This document shows positions 49,398 through 61,300 of a stretch of 64,000 bases of DNA, one piece after another. The notes under the pieces are model-generated. The model ran no database searches. It had not been told where the DNA came from and saw only the letters and a program-made list of their open reading frames with translations. Where the stretch lies: contig CAJSYZ010000002.1 in assembly GCA_910574455.1 (NCBI GenBank), forward strand, positions 2,195,671 to 2,259,670, given 5' to 3'. The position numbers and the translations under genes were made by a program. Every line of letters begins with the position of its first letter. Positions within the stretch are counted from its first letter, which is position 1. This stretch comes from Trichaptum fuscoviolaceum. Lineage: Eukaryota; Basidiomycota; Agaricomycetes; Hymenochaetales; Trichaptaceae.

Positions 49398-50947
49398 ATG
49401 AACTACATACAGGTACGATTGCAATGCTTCTTCATCTCATTTCGATGGCTAAGCGCCATGTCGCCAGCTCGAGAAGCTGGGTATGCTTCTTCTCTAGCTT
49501 TCAGGAATCAGTGACTAAACTTGATATGCGTTACCTCAGGCGAAGGGACGTATGCGACAGTGTATAAGGTTTGAAGTTTATTCATGTTTCTGGATTAATT
49601 TAACATTCGTTGTGCCAGGGTCGTTCCAGAACCACCAATGAAATCGTAGCTTTGAAGGAGATTCATTTGGATGCAGAGGAAGGGACGCCATCTACCGCGA
49701 TCAGAGAGATCTCTCTGATGAAAGAGCTGAAACACGTCAACATTGTCCGTCTTCACGATGTCATACATACGGAAACGAAATTGGTTCTCATATTCGAATA
49801 CTGCGAGCAAGACCTGAAGAAGTATATGGATACACACGGAGAACGGGGCGCGCTTGATCCGAATACTGTGCGTAGCTTCATGTACCAGCTACTAAAGGGT
49901 ACCGCATTCTGCCACGAAAATCGGGTTCTGCACCGTGACCTCAAGCCACAAAACTTACTCATCAACCGAAAAGGCGAGCTCAAACTGGGTGATTTCGGTT
50001 TAGCGAGGGCGTTTGGAGTACCCGTTAATACGTTCTCAAACGAGGTAAGTTACTTGTTTATATCAAGATTCGCATACTAACCAATGCTCACTGTAGGTCG
50101 TCACACTCTGGTATCGCGCACCCGATGTCCTTCTCGGGTCGAGAACGTACAACACTTCGATTGATGTTTGGTCCTGCGGGTGTATCTTTGCCGAAATGAT
50201 TTCAGGCGTTCCTCTGTTCCGTGGTCGTGATAATCAGGATCAGCTGCTACATATTATGCGCATTATTGGTACTCCAGATGATAGGACTCTTCGGAAAATC
50301 GCAACGGACTCTGTGGGCTATCATTAACCTAAGACACCGAGCGAGTACTAACTTCATGTGTTTTCTTTGCAGCCCGAGATTACTCTAAAGCAGTATCCGC
50401 GTTATCCCAAAATGCCTTTCCAACAGATTATCCCTAAAGCATCTCCTCAAGGTCTGCCGACTTATAGATTGCGTCGCTGAAATGCTGACATTTGTTTCAA
50501 GCCTGTGATCTGTTAGATCGTCTTCTTCAATTTGATCCTGCTAAACGTTTGACGGCCGCGGACGCTCTTCAACACCCTTACTTCACGAGTACCGCTCCGA
50601 ACGTGTACGGTATTGGAAACCCTGTCGGCACTATGGCACCTCCCATGTACAACTTTCCCTTTCAAAGCCAGGTTCAACAGCAGCCCGCCCAGTATGTGGC
50701 GCCGATGCAAACAATGTACTCAGTTCAGGCTCAGGCTCAAGCCCAGGCACAGGCTCAAGCCCAAGCACAGGCACAGGCTCAAGCACAGGCCCAAGCTCGG
50801 GCCCATGCGCAAGCTCAGGCTCAAGCCCAAGCGCAGGCGCAGCGGCAACTCATGCAATCGGGATTCCAAGGACAAACTGTGCAGAATCAACCTGGCTTCG
50901 AAAATGTCGCGCAATATGCATCGCAAAACTACGGACACCAGAGCTAG
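49398..50947 (+). CDS. PHO85: Pho85-type cyclin-dependent kinase with Ala-Gln tail
   Basis: A Ser/Thr kinase that works with Pcl-type cyclins in phosphate, glycogen and cell-cycle signalling. Exon 1 encodes MNYIQ, a 13-nt exon (49468-49480) encodes LEKLG, and then [11 protein letters not shown] (Gly loop) follows. Next are VALKE (catalytic Lys), [20 protein letters not shown] (PSTAIRE), [20 protein letters not shown] (catalytic loop), [46 protein letters not shown] and [10 protein letters not shown]. The C-terminal extension is unusual: a Pro/Gln/Tyr-rich stretch followed by about 18 Ala-Gln dipeptides (50726-50840). An in-frame open stretch upstream (AAKRSSKLAPFGSSTP) may be an additional 5' exon; the ATG at 49398 is the conservative start. 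Confidence 0.93.
50726..50840 (+). repeat. Coding hexanucleotide repeat (Gln-Ala)n
   Basis: CAR-GCN units encode alternating Gln and Ala, with one Arg and one His interruption. Synonymous variation between units (CAG/CAA, GCT/GCC/GCA/GCG) indicates an old, not freshly expanded, array. Confidence 0.93.
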
Positions 50948-51726
50948 GTACAATTTCCGGGCCAGAAATTGCCGTTCTCCGTCTATTTTCACCTTTGCTG
51001 CTATCTTTGTACTCCAAGTTTTAGAATGTGACCGACAGTGTTATGCATTGTCCTATTCCAGTTGTGAAGAGTTGTTACATGTACTATTTTGTATTCTACA
51101 CATGTAATCCTTTACGCCAATGCAAAATTTATTGCTTTATTTATGTATATTTTTGACTTGCAATTTTTACAAGGAACCTGTTGACCTAAAGAAATTGCCA
51201 GCGTGTGTGTGCACCATGTTCTGGTGGCGGATGAGAAGATCGGAACTTACTATAAGTCGAGTACAAAATTAAAGTAGCAATTAGAACTCAGATCAACTCC
51301 GGCGGCATGATCCGAGGAGTTGTATAAACATTTTTTCGCAGCATGTTCCCACCTCAATTCCGGTAGAAGAACTGAGGTGAGGAGTCGTACAATCAACCTG
51401 TTGCTGAATTATTTTACGGATTTATTTTAGTGCTTATATTGTTGAGGTATTTGTAACTATTAATAAAGTTCTTCTACCCGCAACTGAACATCCGAGACAT
51501 CATTACTTCGGCCGAATGACGACAGCACGTTCAAGTTACACTCTTTCCCACTGGCGTGACTGGCCCGCCCATCCATCCATCGTATTATATCCACTGTGAA
51601 ATGTGCCAGACCTGACGAGGACGAAAATGCTTCTGGACAGCGCTATCTCACATCTCTCGAATATCCTTTCAGTCCCTCGCCATTCTCTTCAGCAGCTGAA
51701 AACTCTCCCCAAGTTGTTATTCAACG
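50948..51726. other. Intergenic region
   Basis: T-rich 3' UTR of the kinase, then promoter of the MFS gene. A short inverted pair around 51296-51390 (ctccggcgg... / ...ccggtag) was not developed further. No gene is seen. Confidence 0.4.
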
Positions 51727-53977
51727 ATGAAAAATCCTGTCTCTTGCTTTCTGCCTACCTCATCACGAAGAAGGCCTCCTGGACTTGAATGGAGATCTTC
51801 TACTGGCTATGTCACGTTGGGTAAGTATTACTGAATTCATCTGTTTGAAAATGAATAAGTGTTGATCCTTCAACATTCATCTATTCGGACAATCGGAAAG
51901 TCGTCGGTTTTGGTGAGCTCACCTGTCTGTGGCTTTGCTTCTCAGCCAAGGAGCTAACTATCTGATAGGTGTGGCGATAGATCTGCTTGTATACTCCATA
52001 ATTATTCCAGTCATCCCCTTTCGGCTTGAAGAGCTTGGCTACCACTCTGTGTCTGCCTTGACTGCATGGCTACTATTTTCTTACGTAGGTCCTTATCATC
52101 TACTTTCTTTTCAGCGATTGAAAAAACTAAACCTTTGTCATGACCATAGTCTCTTGGTTTAGTGATCTGTTCGTGACAAATTCAAGTCAATCGTTTACTT
52201 ATAAAGTGATACCAATTGACTGTATAGCGACACCCGTAATTGCTTGGCTCTCCGAGAAACATCAGGCGAGACAGGCTCCTCTTCTTTGGGGCCTCCTCGC
52301 GCTTGTAGGTTTCGTGATATTATTCATGGAGGCTCCCAATTACCCAGTAATGGTGCTTGCTCGATTCGTTCAAGGAATTAGCTCCTCTGTCGTCTGGGTT
52401 GTCGGTCTGGCGCTTTTGTAAGTTTAAGATGTAGGTGTAAACCGCCATTCTCACGTACGATATGATAGATGCGATACTGTTCCTGAGCATAAAGTTGGGC
52501 GTAAGTGAGCTCTTCAGATATCACAGGCACAACGAGTCGCTCAATAGCACTTTGCATATATGTACGAACCACAGAACAACTGGGACTCGCTACGACCGGA
52601 TTGACTATCGGGTAATGTTTTCGATATCTTTTGCCATTCAACGCTATATCAATCTGTTTGAAGATTACTTGCAGCCCCTCCCATTGGCGGTGCTCTGTAC
52701 AATCACTTGGGATTTCGAGCCCCTTTCATCTTTGGAATTATTTTCGTGGTCATAGACTTCATAGGACGGCTTCTGGTCATCGAAAGGAAAGATGCATTGA
52801 AGTGGGGGTTTGACCCTACATCACCTCCGCCCCGAGTCACTGACGAATCCGAGACTGAGACACAAGATTTGAATGGTAATGCGACGTTCCGTTGACATCT
52901 TATGGCTTTCATGTTGTTAAGTCGTATCTCACAAAATTATAAATTATCTAGCGACCGAAAACGGTATATCTGTGGTAGGGACAGAAAGCAAACCAGAGGA
53001 CAGCGACCCTAGACACATACAAGCGATAGAAGTGCAACAACCTACGAAGCGTCTCTCAGAACTCGAAGTACTGAGATTTATGATCCATTCTTCTCGTACC
53101 GTCATGGCACTGTTTAGCGTCTTTGTTTACGGGTAAGTTATATCATCCTTATTCTTGTTCATAAACTTACATGCGTCAAGGATTTCATTTACAGGCCTGG
53201 AACCAACCCTACCTCTGAGGCTACAAGACTTGTATGGGTTCAACTCTGCCAAAGTCGGTCTTGTTTTCCTCGCCAGTGCAGTTCCGACTATATTCTGTGA
53301 GCATATAATCGTCGGACTCTGCTACAAGCGTGCTCAAATTCGACAAAGCCTCCCCGCTGTCTGGATGGCTGTGTGACCGGTACGGAACGGAGTGGATCAC
53401 GATCCTGTCCCTCGCGATATCGGCGCCTTGGCTTATCTTACTGATGATCAAGACGAATTTGGCGTTCTTCGTCTCATGCGTTGCAATCACAAGTTTGTGG
53501 AATACCGACTAAGACAGCTCAAACACTAATAGAGGATGTCTTAATAATAGGCTTCTTTCTTTCCTCCGCTGTAGCGCCGTTGACTGCAGAATTAGCCTCG
53601 GTTGTACGGACTAAAGAAGGTGTAGGATGTTAGTCGGTGGTCAGAATGTATACTATTCTTTGTATAACTGACTACATCATCACCAGATGCTCACATCTAT
53701 GGCGCATTTAACCTTGCATACGGGGTCGGCTCGACAGGTACGACAATTTCACTTCATGTAAAATATGCCCTGAGATATTCATGTCAATTAACTAGTTGGA
53801 CCACTCATTTCCGGCCAGGTATATGCCAACGTATCGGATGGATGGACTGTTTTTTGCGCTTATGCTGGTGCTATTCTCATCCTTGATTCATTTCTGTCTC
53901 TAATATATACGGGAGAGAGGCCTATAGCTTTAAGGTTAATAAGAAAGCCTAGGGCAGCTGTCGAAGAAGTATCTTGA
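51727..53977 (+). CDS. MFS transporter, DHA1 / vesicular-amine-transporter-like
   Basis: A multidrug or polyamine-type proton antiporter (inference from family). It starts MKNPVSCFLPTSSRRRPPGL, then EWRSSTGYVTLG. A 12-nt exon (51901-51912) adds the residues that give VVGFGVAIDLLVYSIIIPVI, the first membrane segment. Further landmarks are FRLEELGYHSVSALTAWLLF, TPVIAWLSEKHQARQ, LARFVQGISSSVVWVVGLAL, DTVPEHKVGQQLGLAT, APPIGGALYNHLGFRAPFIF, a hydrophilic central loop, LEPTLPLRLQDLYGFNSAKV, SGWLCDRYGTEWITILSLAI, HIYGAFNLAYGVGST and GPLISGQVYANVSDGWTVFC. About 12 membrane segments in some 14 exons; all joins checked keep the frame. The C-tail ends KPRAAVEEVS. The gene looks intact. Confidence 0.88.
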
Positions 53978-54556
53978 AGAAACAGAGCCCTTGTATCTCT
54001 ACTAAGTCCCCTGTCACTCCCATTGTAATGTACGTCTGTTGCTGTATTACACAATACACTTGCTATGTTAGATTGCTCGGCATCCCGATCTGTCCAGTAT
54101 TCTTATAAGATAATCATAGAAAGGGTGCCCGTTGGTACCCTTCAAGAAGTCTACCGACCAAAAAGAAAGAAAGAGACGAAATTTGAAAAAAAAACAAATA
54201 AACATTTTTACATGTACCCCTTCAAATTCCGATGGTGTGCGGCCAATTTCTTGATCGCGATGAGCAACATTTCGTGGTCTTTTCAATACCAGTGACACTG
54301 ATTCCTTTCCGATGTCTTCAATTCAACTAAGAGAATGCCAAATAATACAGTTAAAAGTGAAAAGAAGCACTAGCAATAAGAGGGTTTGAGAATGTGCTGC
54401 TACTCGTAGAAGAAGGAAACAGCCGAAAAGGTATCAAAACAATCACATATCGCCACAACAGTCGGTATAGAAAGACACGAAGAAGTACAGATGGAATAAG
54501 GTTGATAATGTTGTAGTAAATGAGAAGGTGCATAAAGTGTGAAAAGTAGAATGTCA
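53978..54556. other. Convergent 3' region
   Basis: AT-rich untranslated DNA between the MFS gene and the RhoGAP gene. No gene is seen. Confidence 0.5.
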
Positions 54557-57500
54557 TTATTGTTCGTGAGATTTTCGTGGCGCAGTAGGATCTCCAGACG
54601 AGTCAGTGACAATCTTGCGCGAAGTGCGAGGAGATTTGGATCTGGACGACCCCGAAGCCGATCCGGGCGTTGCCGGAGGTGTTGTATAATCGCCATCCAA
54701 GGAAGAACCATTATCTTCTGCTGGGGCCGAGAGGACAACTGGAGGGGTAGGCTCAGTCGGATTTTGCTGTACAGGGGTAGGCTGCGCGACAATGGTCGGG
54801 GCGTCCGAGGCCATTGACTGCCCAGATGAGCCGGCCTCATCGCTCCTTGAAGCGGAAGGTCGGCGTGACGAGGCGATTCCGGGCGCTAATTCGTCAATCT
54901 CCGCACCGATTGTTCGAGAAGACTGGTTTGCCGCTCGCCGTGAGGGGTGTATGCTATTGCTCGGGCGAGGAGGAAGTTGTGGTGTGAAGTCTTGGCTACC
55001 TCTGGAATCAGACTTGTGGTGTCGAGGTGGGACGCTCGCGACTTGCGTGTACGAAGATCCGTATATGTGGCTTGTTGGACGTTCATCGGGCGGTGGCGGC
55101 AGAGGATGCGAAGAAGTGGCTGTAGCGGGAGGGGGTCGGTCATCAAATAAAACGCTTGCGTGAGTAATCAGGTCTTCCATTAGAGAATCCTATGGTAAAT
55201 CGTGAGTAAAGTCGCAGATTTAAGATATCCAGTACTTTACCTTCCAGCTTTGGATGGATAGAAGGTCTACTTGCTTTGGAACCTCATCCTCGCCAAATAT
55301 AACACTGCTAAAGATGATAGCCAAGTTCTTAGCATCCATCTTGTTCCGCTCATAGTTAGCAGCCACATGTGATAAATGTTCGACTATGGCTTTTAGAGTC
55401 GATTGGTGGATAGGTGGTAATCTCCGCATTTTCCCTCGTAGAAATAGGAAGTTATTCTGCAGGTGCTCGCCTGCAAGAGACAATATCAGAAGGTCATGTA
55501 CGAGCCTATCGACGGTTCAACTGACCTAGATCTTCAGTGTGCTTCACTCTGTCCTCCAGAGGGAATTTGAACACTGGTTCTGGTAATTCGCGTAAATATT
55601 GCTGACAAGTCCATTAGCACGGACTACATCAAAGGTAATGAGTTCCTTACTAACCTTCAATAACGAAGCAATCACGAAGACGTCATCAGTAGGACTGAAC
55701 TGGAAATTTCGTTCGTCTTTCTCGATTTTATGCATTATCTGTAAACAAGATCAATCATCGCGGTCAAACGTCCGTTAGAATAGACTTACATCTTGTACAA
55801 TGGCATGTCGTCCAGATACCTGTGGTTCGAGTTAGTTACACATATCAGGGTGAAAATGTACACGCACCCGATATACCCCCTCAGAATTAAGGCCACGTTT
55901 TTCAACTTCCTGTATACATATCTGCACGATCTTTGGTATCTCGCCTTCTTGCAAGCCTCGTGCGGTCGCATAATCGACCAAGCTGACACCAAAGATTAGA
56001 TCGTTACAATCACCTATATAATAGTTGGTGTATAGGACCCGTTTAAGGTTTGTTTGATCTAGATATCGCTGGCTAATAGGTGTTATGAATATGATATCCT
56101 TCTGCGGTGTTATGTATTTTATACAGTCCTGCGCATGTGTAGCGAGGTGAACTTGCGTTGTGCTTGTAGCGCTGGAGTAGTAGGCTTAGATGATAGAAAC
56201 AGTAAAGCTGAAAAATACTCACATTATGCTATGGGTATATTTCTCTAATACTGTCTTCATTGTTTGTGAAGCTTCCTCAATAAAAAGCTCAAGACTCTGC
56301 AAGAGATCCTCAGAATGCAGACAAGTAAGTTCTAAATATTAGAAGACACTAACCTTAAACGCTCCTTCTACGATCTTTTTTCGTCGGATCCGAAGTGTTT
56401 CTAGCCAATGCACGCCTTTCCTGTACTCCTTATCTAAAGCAACATCAGACCAAGGAATTACTCCATAGGAAGCGTTCTCACCAGCTTCATCCGCCTCGCG
56501 TTTCGCCTTAACGGTGCGAACGGCGGCGTCACTCCTTACGCCAACAAGGCCTTCTTTAACATTACCGCCTTTACTATCGAGGAAGGTCATAAGCTGATTT
56601 AGTTGGCGTTTCCCTGTTAAGATTGCGGCGTTCAGACGGAGTAAGTTTAAAACGGCATTCATCACGAACCTTGATGTGCTAAGTCTTGAAGTGGGTTGCT
56701 TGTGGACGGAGATCGATTGCGTGGTTGGGGGACATGGCCGGAAGCGCGTCTTGAGAGCGGCCGGAGTGGTTGAGGGGAAGTAACAACGGGCGCTGTATTG
56801 GGATTCGAGCGAGTTGGCGCGAGCATAGGTGCAGTATCTTGCCCGACAACGATGGTCGGTGACAGAGCATTGGCTTTGTTTTCCTAAAGTTGCCATATGT
56901 TATCGATATGATTTCCTTCAAGGAGTTATTCTGACCACACCTCTACTTCTTGGCATTTCTTGAAATACTGGCGCTTGAGCCGGGGTAAGACGACGTCCGC
57001 ATACTCCTGATGAGCAGCACTTGACTCCTTGATGTCCTCCTTTATGCGCTTCCGCGTTCTATCTTGTGTTTCCTGAAGAGCGATCAGAGATTTGCATCTA
57101 CGCGTAAATGGAGACTAACTTTCAAGTTCGATATTGGTGTTATAACATCCACATTCATGGCTTGAAGGAAAGCAAGCCGGGATTGTGCCTCTTATGTCAA
57201 GGTAATCAGCCAGAGCCAGTTGCATCTTGTAGGAGAGTACCACACCTCTTTCTACACCATCCCTGATTTCAGCCCAGACCTTCCGCACACTGCTTGGCTC
57301 CGACCGATCGTCTAAGTAAGTGTCCAGTGACTTTGCCTTCTTATGGAGGCGCATTAATGCATCGACACTAGAGAAAGCTCGGAAGGTCACAATTTGCACG
57401 CAAGGCATCGGATACTAATGCTCACTAGTTCTCTTCGATCTTCGCCCTGAATAAGGGCATTTCGAGGAATGATGAGCGGCTAATGGAGCATAATGCGGAG

Positions 57501-57650
57501 TGGAGGCACGAACCTCTCTAAGAAGAAGCTCAAGTACGAATCTTGTAGATATTTGAGATGCTGGTCAAACAAGGGAACAGGGCCGGCCTGAGGTGAGTCG
57601 CTGGTCGATACCCTCGATGGCGGAGCGTTTGTGTTCTCTGGGGAAGTCAT
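54557..57650 (-). CDS. F-BAR and RhoGAP domain protein (Rgd1-like)
   Basis: A membrane-curvature-binding GTPase-activating protein for Rho proteins, acting in polarity and cytokinesis. It starts MTSPENTNAPPSRVSTSDSP. The FCH/F-BAR region follows (LFDQHLKYLQDSYLSFFLER; HKKAKSLDTYLDDRSEPSSV; RTRKRIKEDIKESSAAHQEY). A middle part contains GVIPWSDVALDKEYRKGVHW. The RhoGAP domain has GEIPKIVQICIQEVEKRGLN, then SEGVYRVSGRHAIVQD with the arginine finger, QYLRELPEPVFKFPL, GEHLQNNFLFLRGKM and KMDAKNLAIIFSSVIFGED. The C-terminal 200 residues are Pro/Ser-rich and end TAPRKSHEQ. Roughly 800 residues with about ten introns, many 50-60 nt. The exact exon set in 55500-56350 is less certain. Confidence 0.85.
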
Positions 57651-58310
57651 GTCAACTTGGACAAGGTATAGCGCATGAGCATAGCATGGTAGACGCCCTC
57701 TGTCCACTGCGTCACGGCTTCATCAACCATGACCTGTTGTGGCTTGATTAGGGTTCCAAATGAGGCTGTCCTAACCCTAATCTGTTCAAAGTAGCCGCTT
57801 CACAGCCCGCGTACGCTTTAGATTCAAGTTGCCAGTAGTGTGGTTCTGAAGGAATCAAGTTATGGACCACTGACATGTTCACGGACGCCCGTATACTACT
57901 CTCGAAAATAACTGTAAGACGGCTCCGAAGTTGACTGTTGTTGTCTTTGACTCGGATGCCAGGAGTATTAGCCGTCGTTATCGGGCCATTTTCAATGATA
58001 GTATCACCACACATATGTTCTGTTCATACATACTTCGTCCATACGAATGCGCTGATGTCCGCGTTGCACACCACATGGATTGTCGCATCAATGACTCGCG
58101 AGGTCTGGAAAAGGCAGGAACTATTGATTACTAGTTTCTGATCGGCTTACGTGTTGCCAATCATGGAGAAGCGATCCGAAGTGCCTGAGTTTGTAGTATA
58201 AGTATTACCATGCCATGTATCTGCTGCTCCTACGACTTCCACTCTCACACTCTATCTCTCGGGTCCGTCTCAACCATTTCTTTGCGTCTGACTGATTAGT
58301 CGACGTGAAT
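57651..58310. promoter_or_regulatory. Divergent promoter region, RhoGAP / ABC transporter
   Basis: About 660 nt between divergent starts. No gene is supported. Confidence 0.45.
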
Positions 58311-61300
58311 ATGGCCGACCCACACAGTCAGGTCATTCTGTATCACCAAATTTCCAACATCTACAATGCTGCACTCAAACCTAGCAAAGAGTATGTTCAA
58401 GCCAAAAAAATATACTGAATGTGGCGTATCTGACGCATTCATTAGCACCTTGTGGAAGAATGAACTGCTCTTTCCAGCGTACTTAGCTGTGTTCTCGGCG
58501 ACCGCGCTTATTCTTCGCGGCATTCTTTCTTTAAAAAGTGTGCAGGGACTTATATCGCGCAGACGCGTGGACGAGGAAGAGGAAGAGGACGTCACAGTTG
58601 AACCGACCGTCTCACCACATACCGGTATTATCAGCGATGTCAAAACTCATATCGAGTCTATAGGTGGCCCGACTATATTCGCCTACAAGGTTTTGCGTCT
58701 TGTGGGATGCCTAGTTTTGGTGGTGCTAACTATCGTGACACTCGTCCTTGATGAGGAAGAGAGGGAGAAGAGTGACGGATTTGGAGTGGCGAGGAAGAAG
58801 CATAAGGGAAGGAAGAAGAAAAAGAGCAAGTCAGGATTTACAGACGCAGAGTGGCTGCAGGTTGCGCTATGCTTGACCTATGTGAGTGCACAACTTTTGT
58901 GAGAGGCGCTCAACATTTAACTCATGGCGTGCATACCTGTAGACCTACGCCACATTACTTGCACTAATCTCGGTGTCCGTAGAGCGAACCTGGGCTAAGT
59001 TGGCGAACACACACCTTGTGCTTCTTCTTCTTGTTACTTTCTTCGTCTTTGCCTATCGGGATCTCTGGCCCCTTGCAACATACACACTTCGACCAGTTGA
59101 TGCGTATGAAGGCGGACTATTCTGGGCGAAGTGTGCTGTACTCACCTTCACTGCTGTCGTTATCCCTCTCGTCATCCCAAGACAATATGTTCCATTTGAT
59201 TCGGAGGTACGCGATACTGCATACAAACACTTTTTTAATGGAAAATCTCATTTGCGGTTCTGTCTAGGATCCTGCCCCAGAACCTAACCCAGAGCAGACT
59301 ACGCCTCTCCTGTCACTTGCATTATTCAATTTCCTAGATCCAGTTGTCTTCAAAGCATATCACGTACCGCATCTGCCAGTCTCTGAGCTGCCACCGCTGG
59401 CAGATTATGATTACGGCAAGAACTTGGTTAAAAGGAGTTTCAAGGTTCTTAAACTCCATTGTTTCAAGACAGAATGCTATTAACTCATACTGCTTAGTAT
59501 TTGGATACATTTTCCGGAGCGAAGAAAACGCATCTGTTTATCGGACTAATGAAGGTGTTCTGTAAGTACTGAGTTTTGTTTGGTTTTGCCCAGCTAAAAT
59601 TACGAGAACAGACCGCGAATACCTTGGCATTTTTTTCATGACTATTATACGTGTCTGCACTATGTTCGCCAGCCCGCTAGGTATCTACGGCCTGCTCAGG
59701 TAGATATCTCGTAATAGCATCTGCCAAGCCATGCTCACTAACTATCTGCAGCTATCTGGATCACCCGGAAGACTCAACTGTTCGTCCATGGTTTTGGATT
59801 ATGTGGCTTTTCTTAGGTCCTGTGATTGGGTCTATCGCTATGCAGTGGTACATATTCCTTACCACGGGCACTCTTGTCCGAATGGAGGGAATCATCACAG
59901 AGCTCGTCTTTGAGCATGCACTTCGTATAAGGATGAAAGCACAGATCGCATCTGACAAATCAGTGTCTCGAGAGGCATCCGCTGTCAACACGCCGGATTC
60001 TGCATCTATTGCGGATTCGGATGAACTGACAGAGGGTACCACCGTTAACGGCGAAGGATCATCAGCGAGCGGAAGCGGTGACGAAACCCTCCGTCAGAGC
60101 AGTAGGGAAAGCAGCGTGAACGGTAAACTTGACAAAGGAATCCGCAAGAGCGTCGCTTCATCCATCTCTGGCAAGAGCTCTCGCAGCCAGAAGTCAGACC
60201 CACATCCCGTTAGCTCAAGCAGCACGGATAACCTTGTTGGGAAGCTGAATAATCTGGTTACGACCGATCTCGCAAATATTGTCGAGGGACGCGACTTCAT
60301 GCTTCTTGGTCAGTAAAAAAGTCAAGCAATTCTCATGAATATTGTCCTGAACATGGCTTCTAGTTGTTTTTGCTCCCTTGATGGTTGGCATCGGCATCTT
60401 TTTCCTCTATCAACTTCTCGGTTGGAGGTAGGGAATGGCATCTTCGAATATGTTATGAATTGCTAAAATGAATACAGCGCGCTAGTCGGGTTAGCCGTAA
60501 TGATATTGACTTTCCCATTACCCGGCTATGTTGCGAAACTGCTCCAGTCAGTACAACAAGAGAGGATGAAGAAGGTAAATATCGCCTTATACCGTTCACA
60601 GGCGTTGAAACTGATGACATGTCGGCAGACGGATGCTCGTGTTCAATCAGTCACTGAAGGTAAGCAAATAGCTATCATATGTCATGACGGATGCTGACGA
60701 AACACTAGCGATGAACGTTATACGAATGATCAAGTTATTCGGATGGGAACCACGAATGAACAATGAGATTAGTGAAAAGAGGGACGAAGAACTCAGGGTT
60801 ATCAAGAAACGGCAACTCTTAGAACTACTGAATAACAACATAAAGTATGTTGTTATTGTTTATTGTTCTGAAAGGCCGCTGACTGGCTAAAAGTTACATG
60901 ATACCTCTTGTGACGATGATTGCTACGCTTATTACCTATGTTAGTGGAACAATTCTTTCCACTATCTTGGTTTACTTACAAAATACTTAGACGATGATTA
61001 TGAACAAGACTCTCGATGGTGAGGCTCAGTCTACATTTAAATCAGTTTGATTGACCTTGGTGTAGCTGCGACCGTCTTCTCCTCTATGGCTAGTGAGTAG
61101 TCCTCTGGAATCCATCTAATTGCGTTATTCACGTGGAATACAGTCTTCGACCTGCTCCGCGACCAACTGCACCTTACCTTCTTTATGATTCCTGCGGTCA
61201 TACAGGCTAAGGTATCTATAGAGCGAGTGTCGGATTTCCTGAGAAACGTGAGTCGAACTGTTCATGGACCCATTAGCATGTTATTAATTTGAGAATTTCA

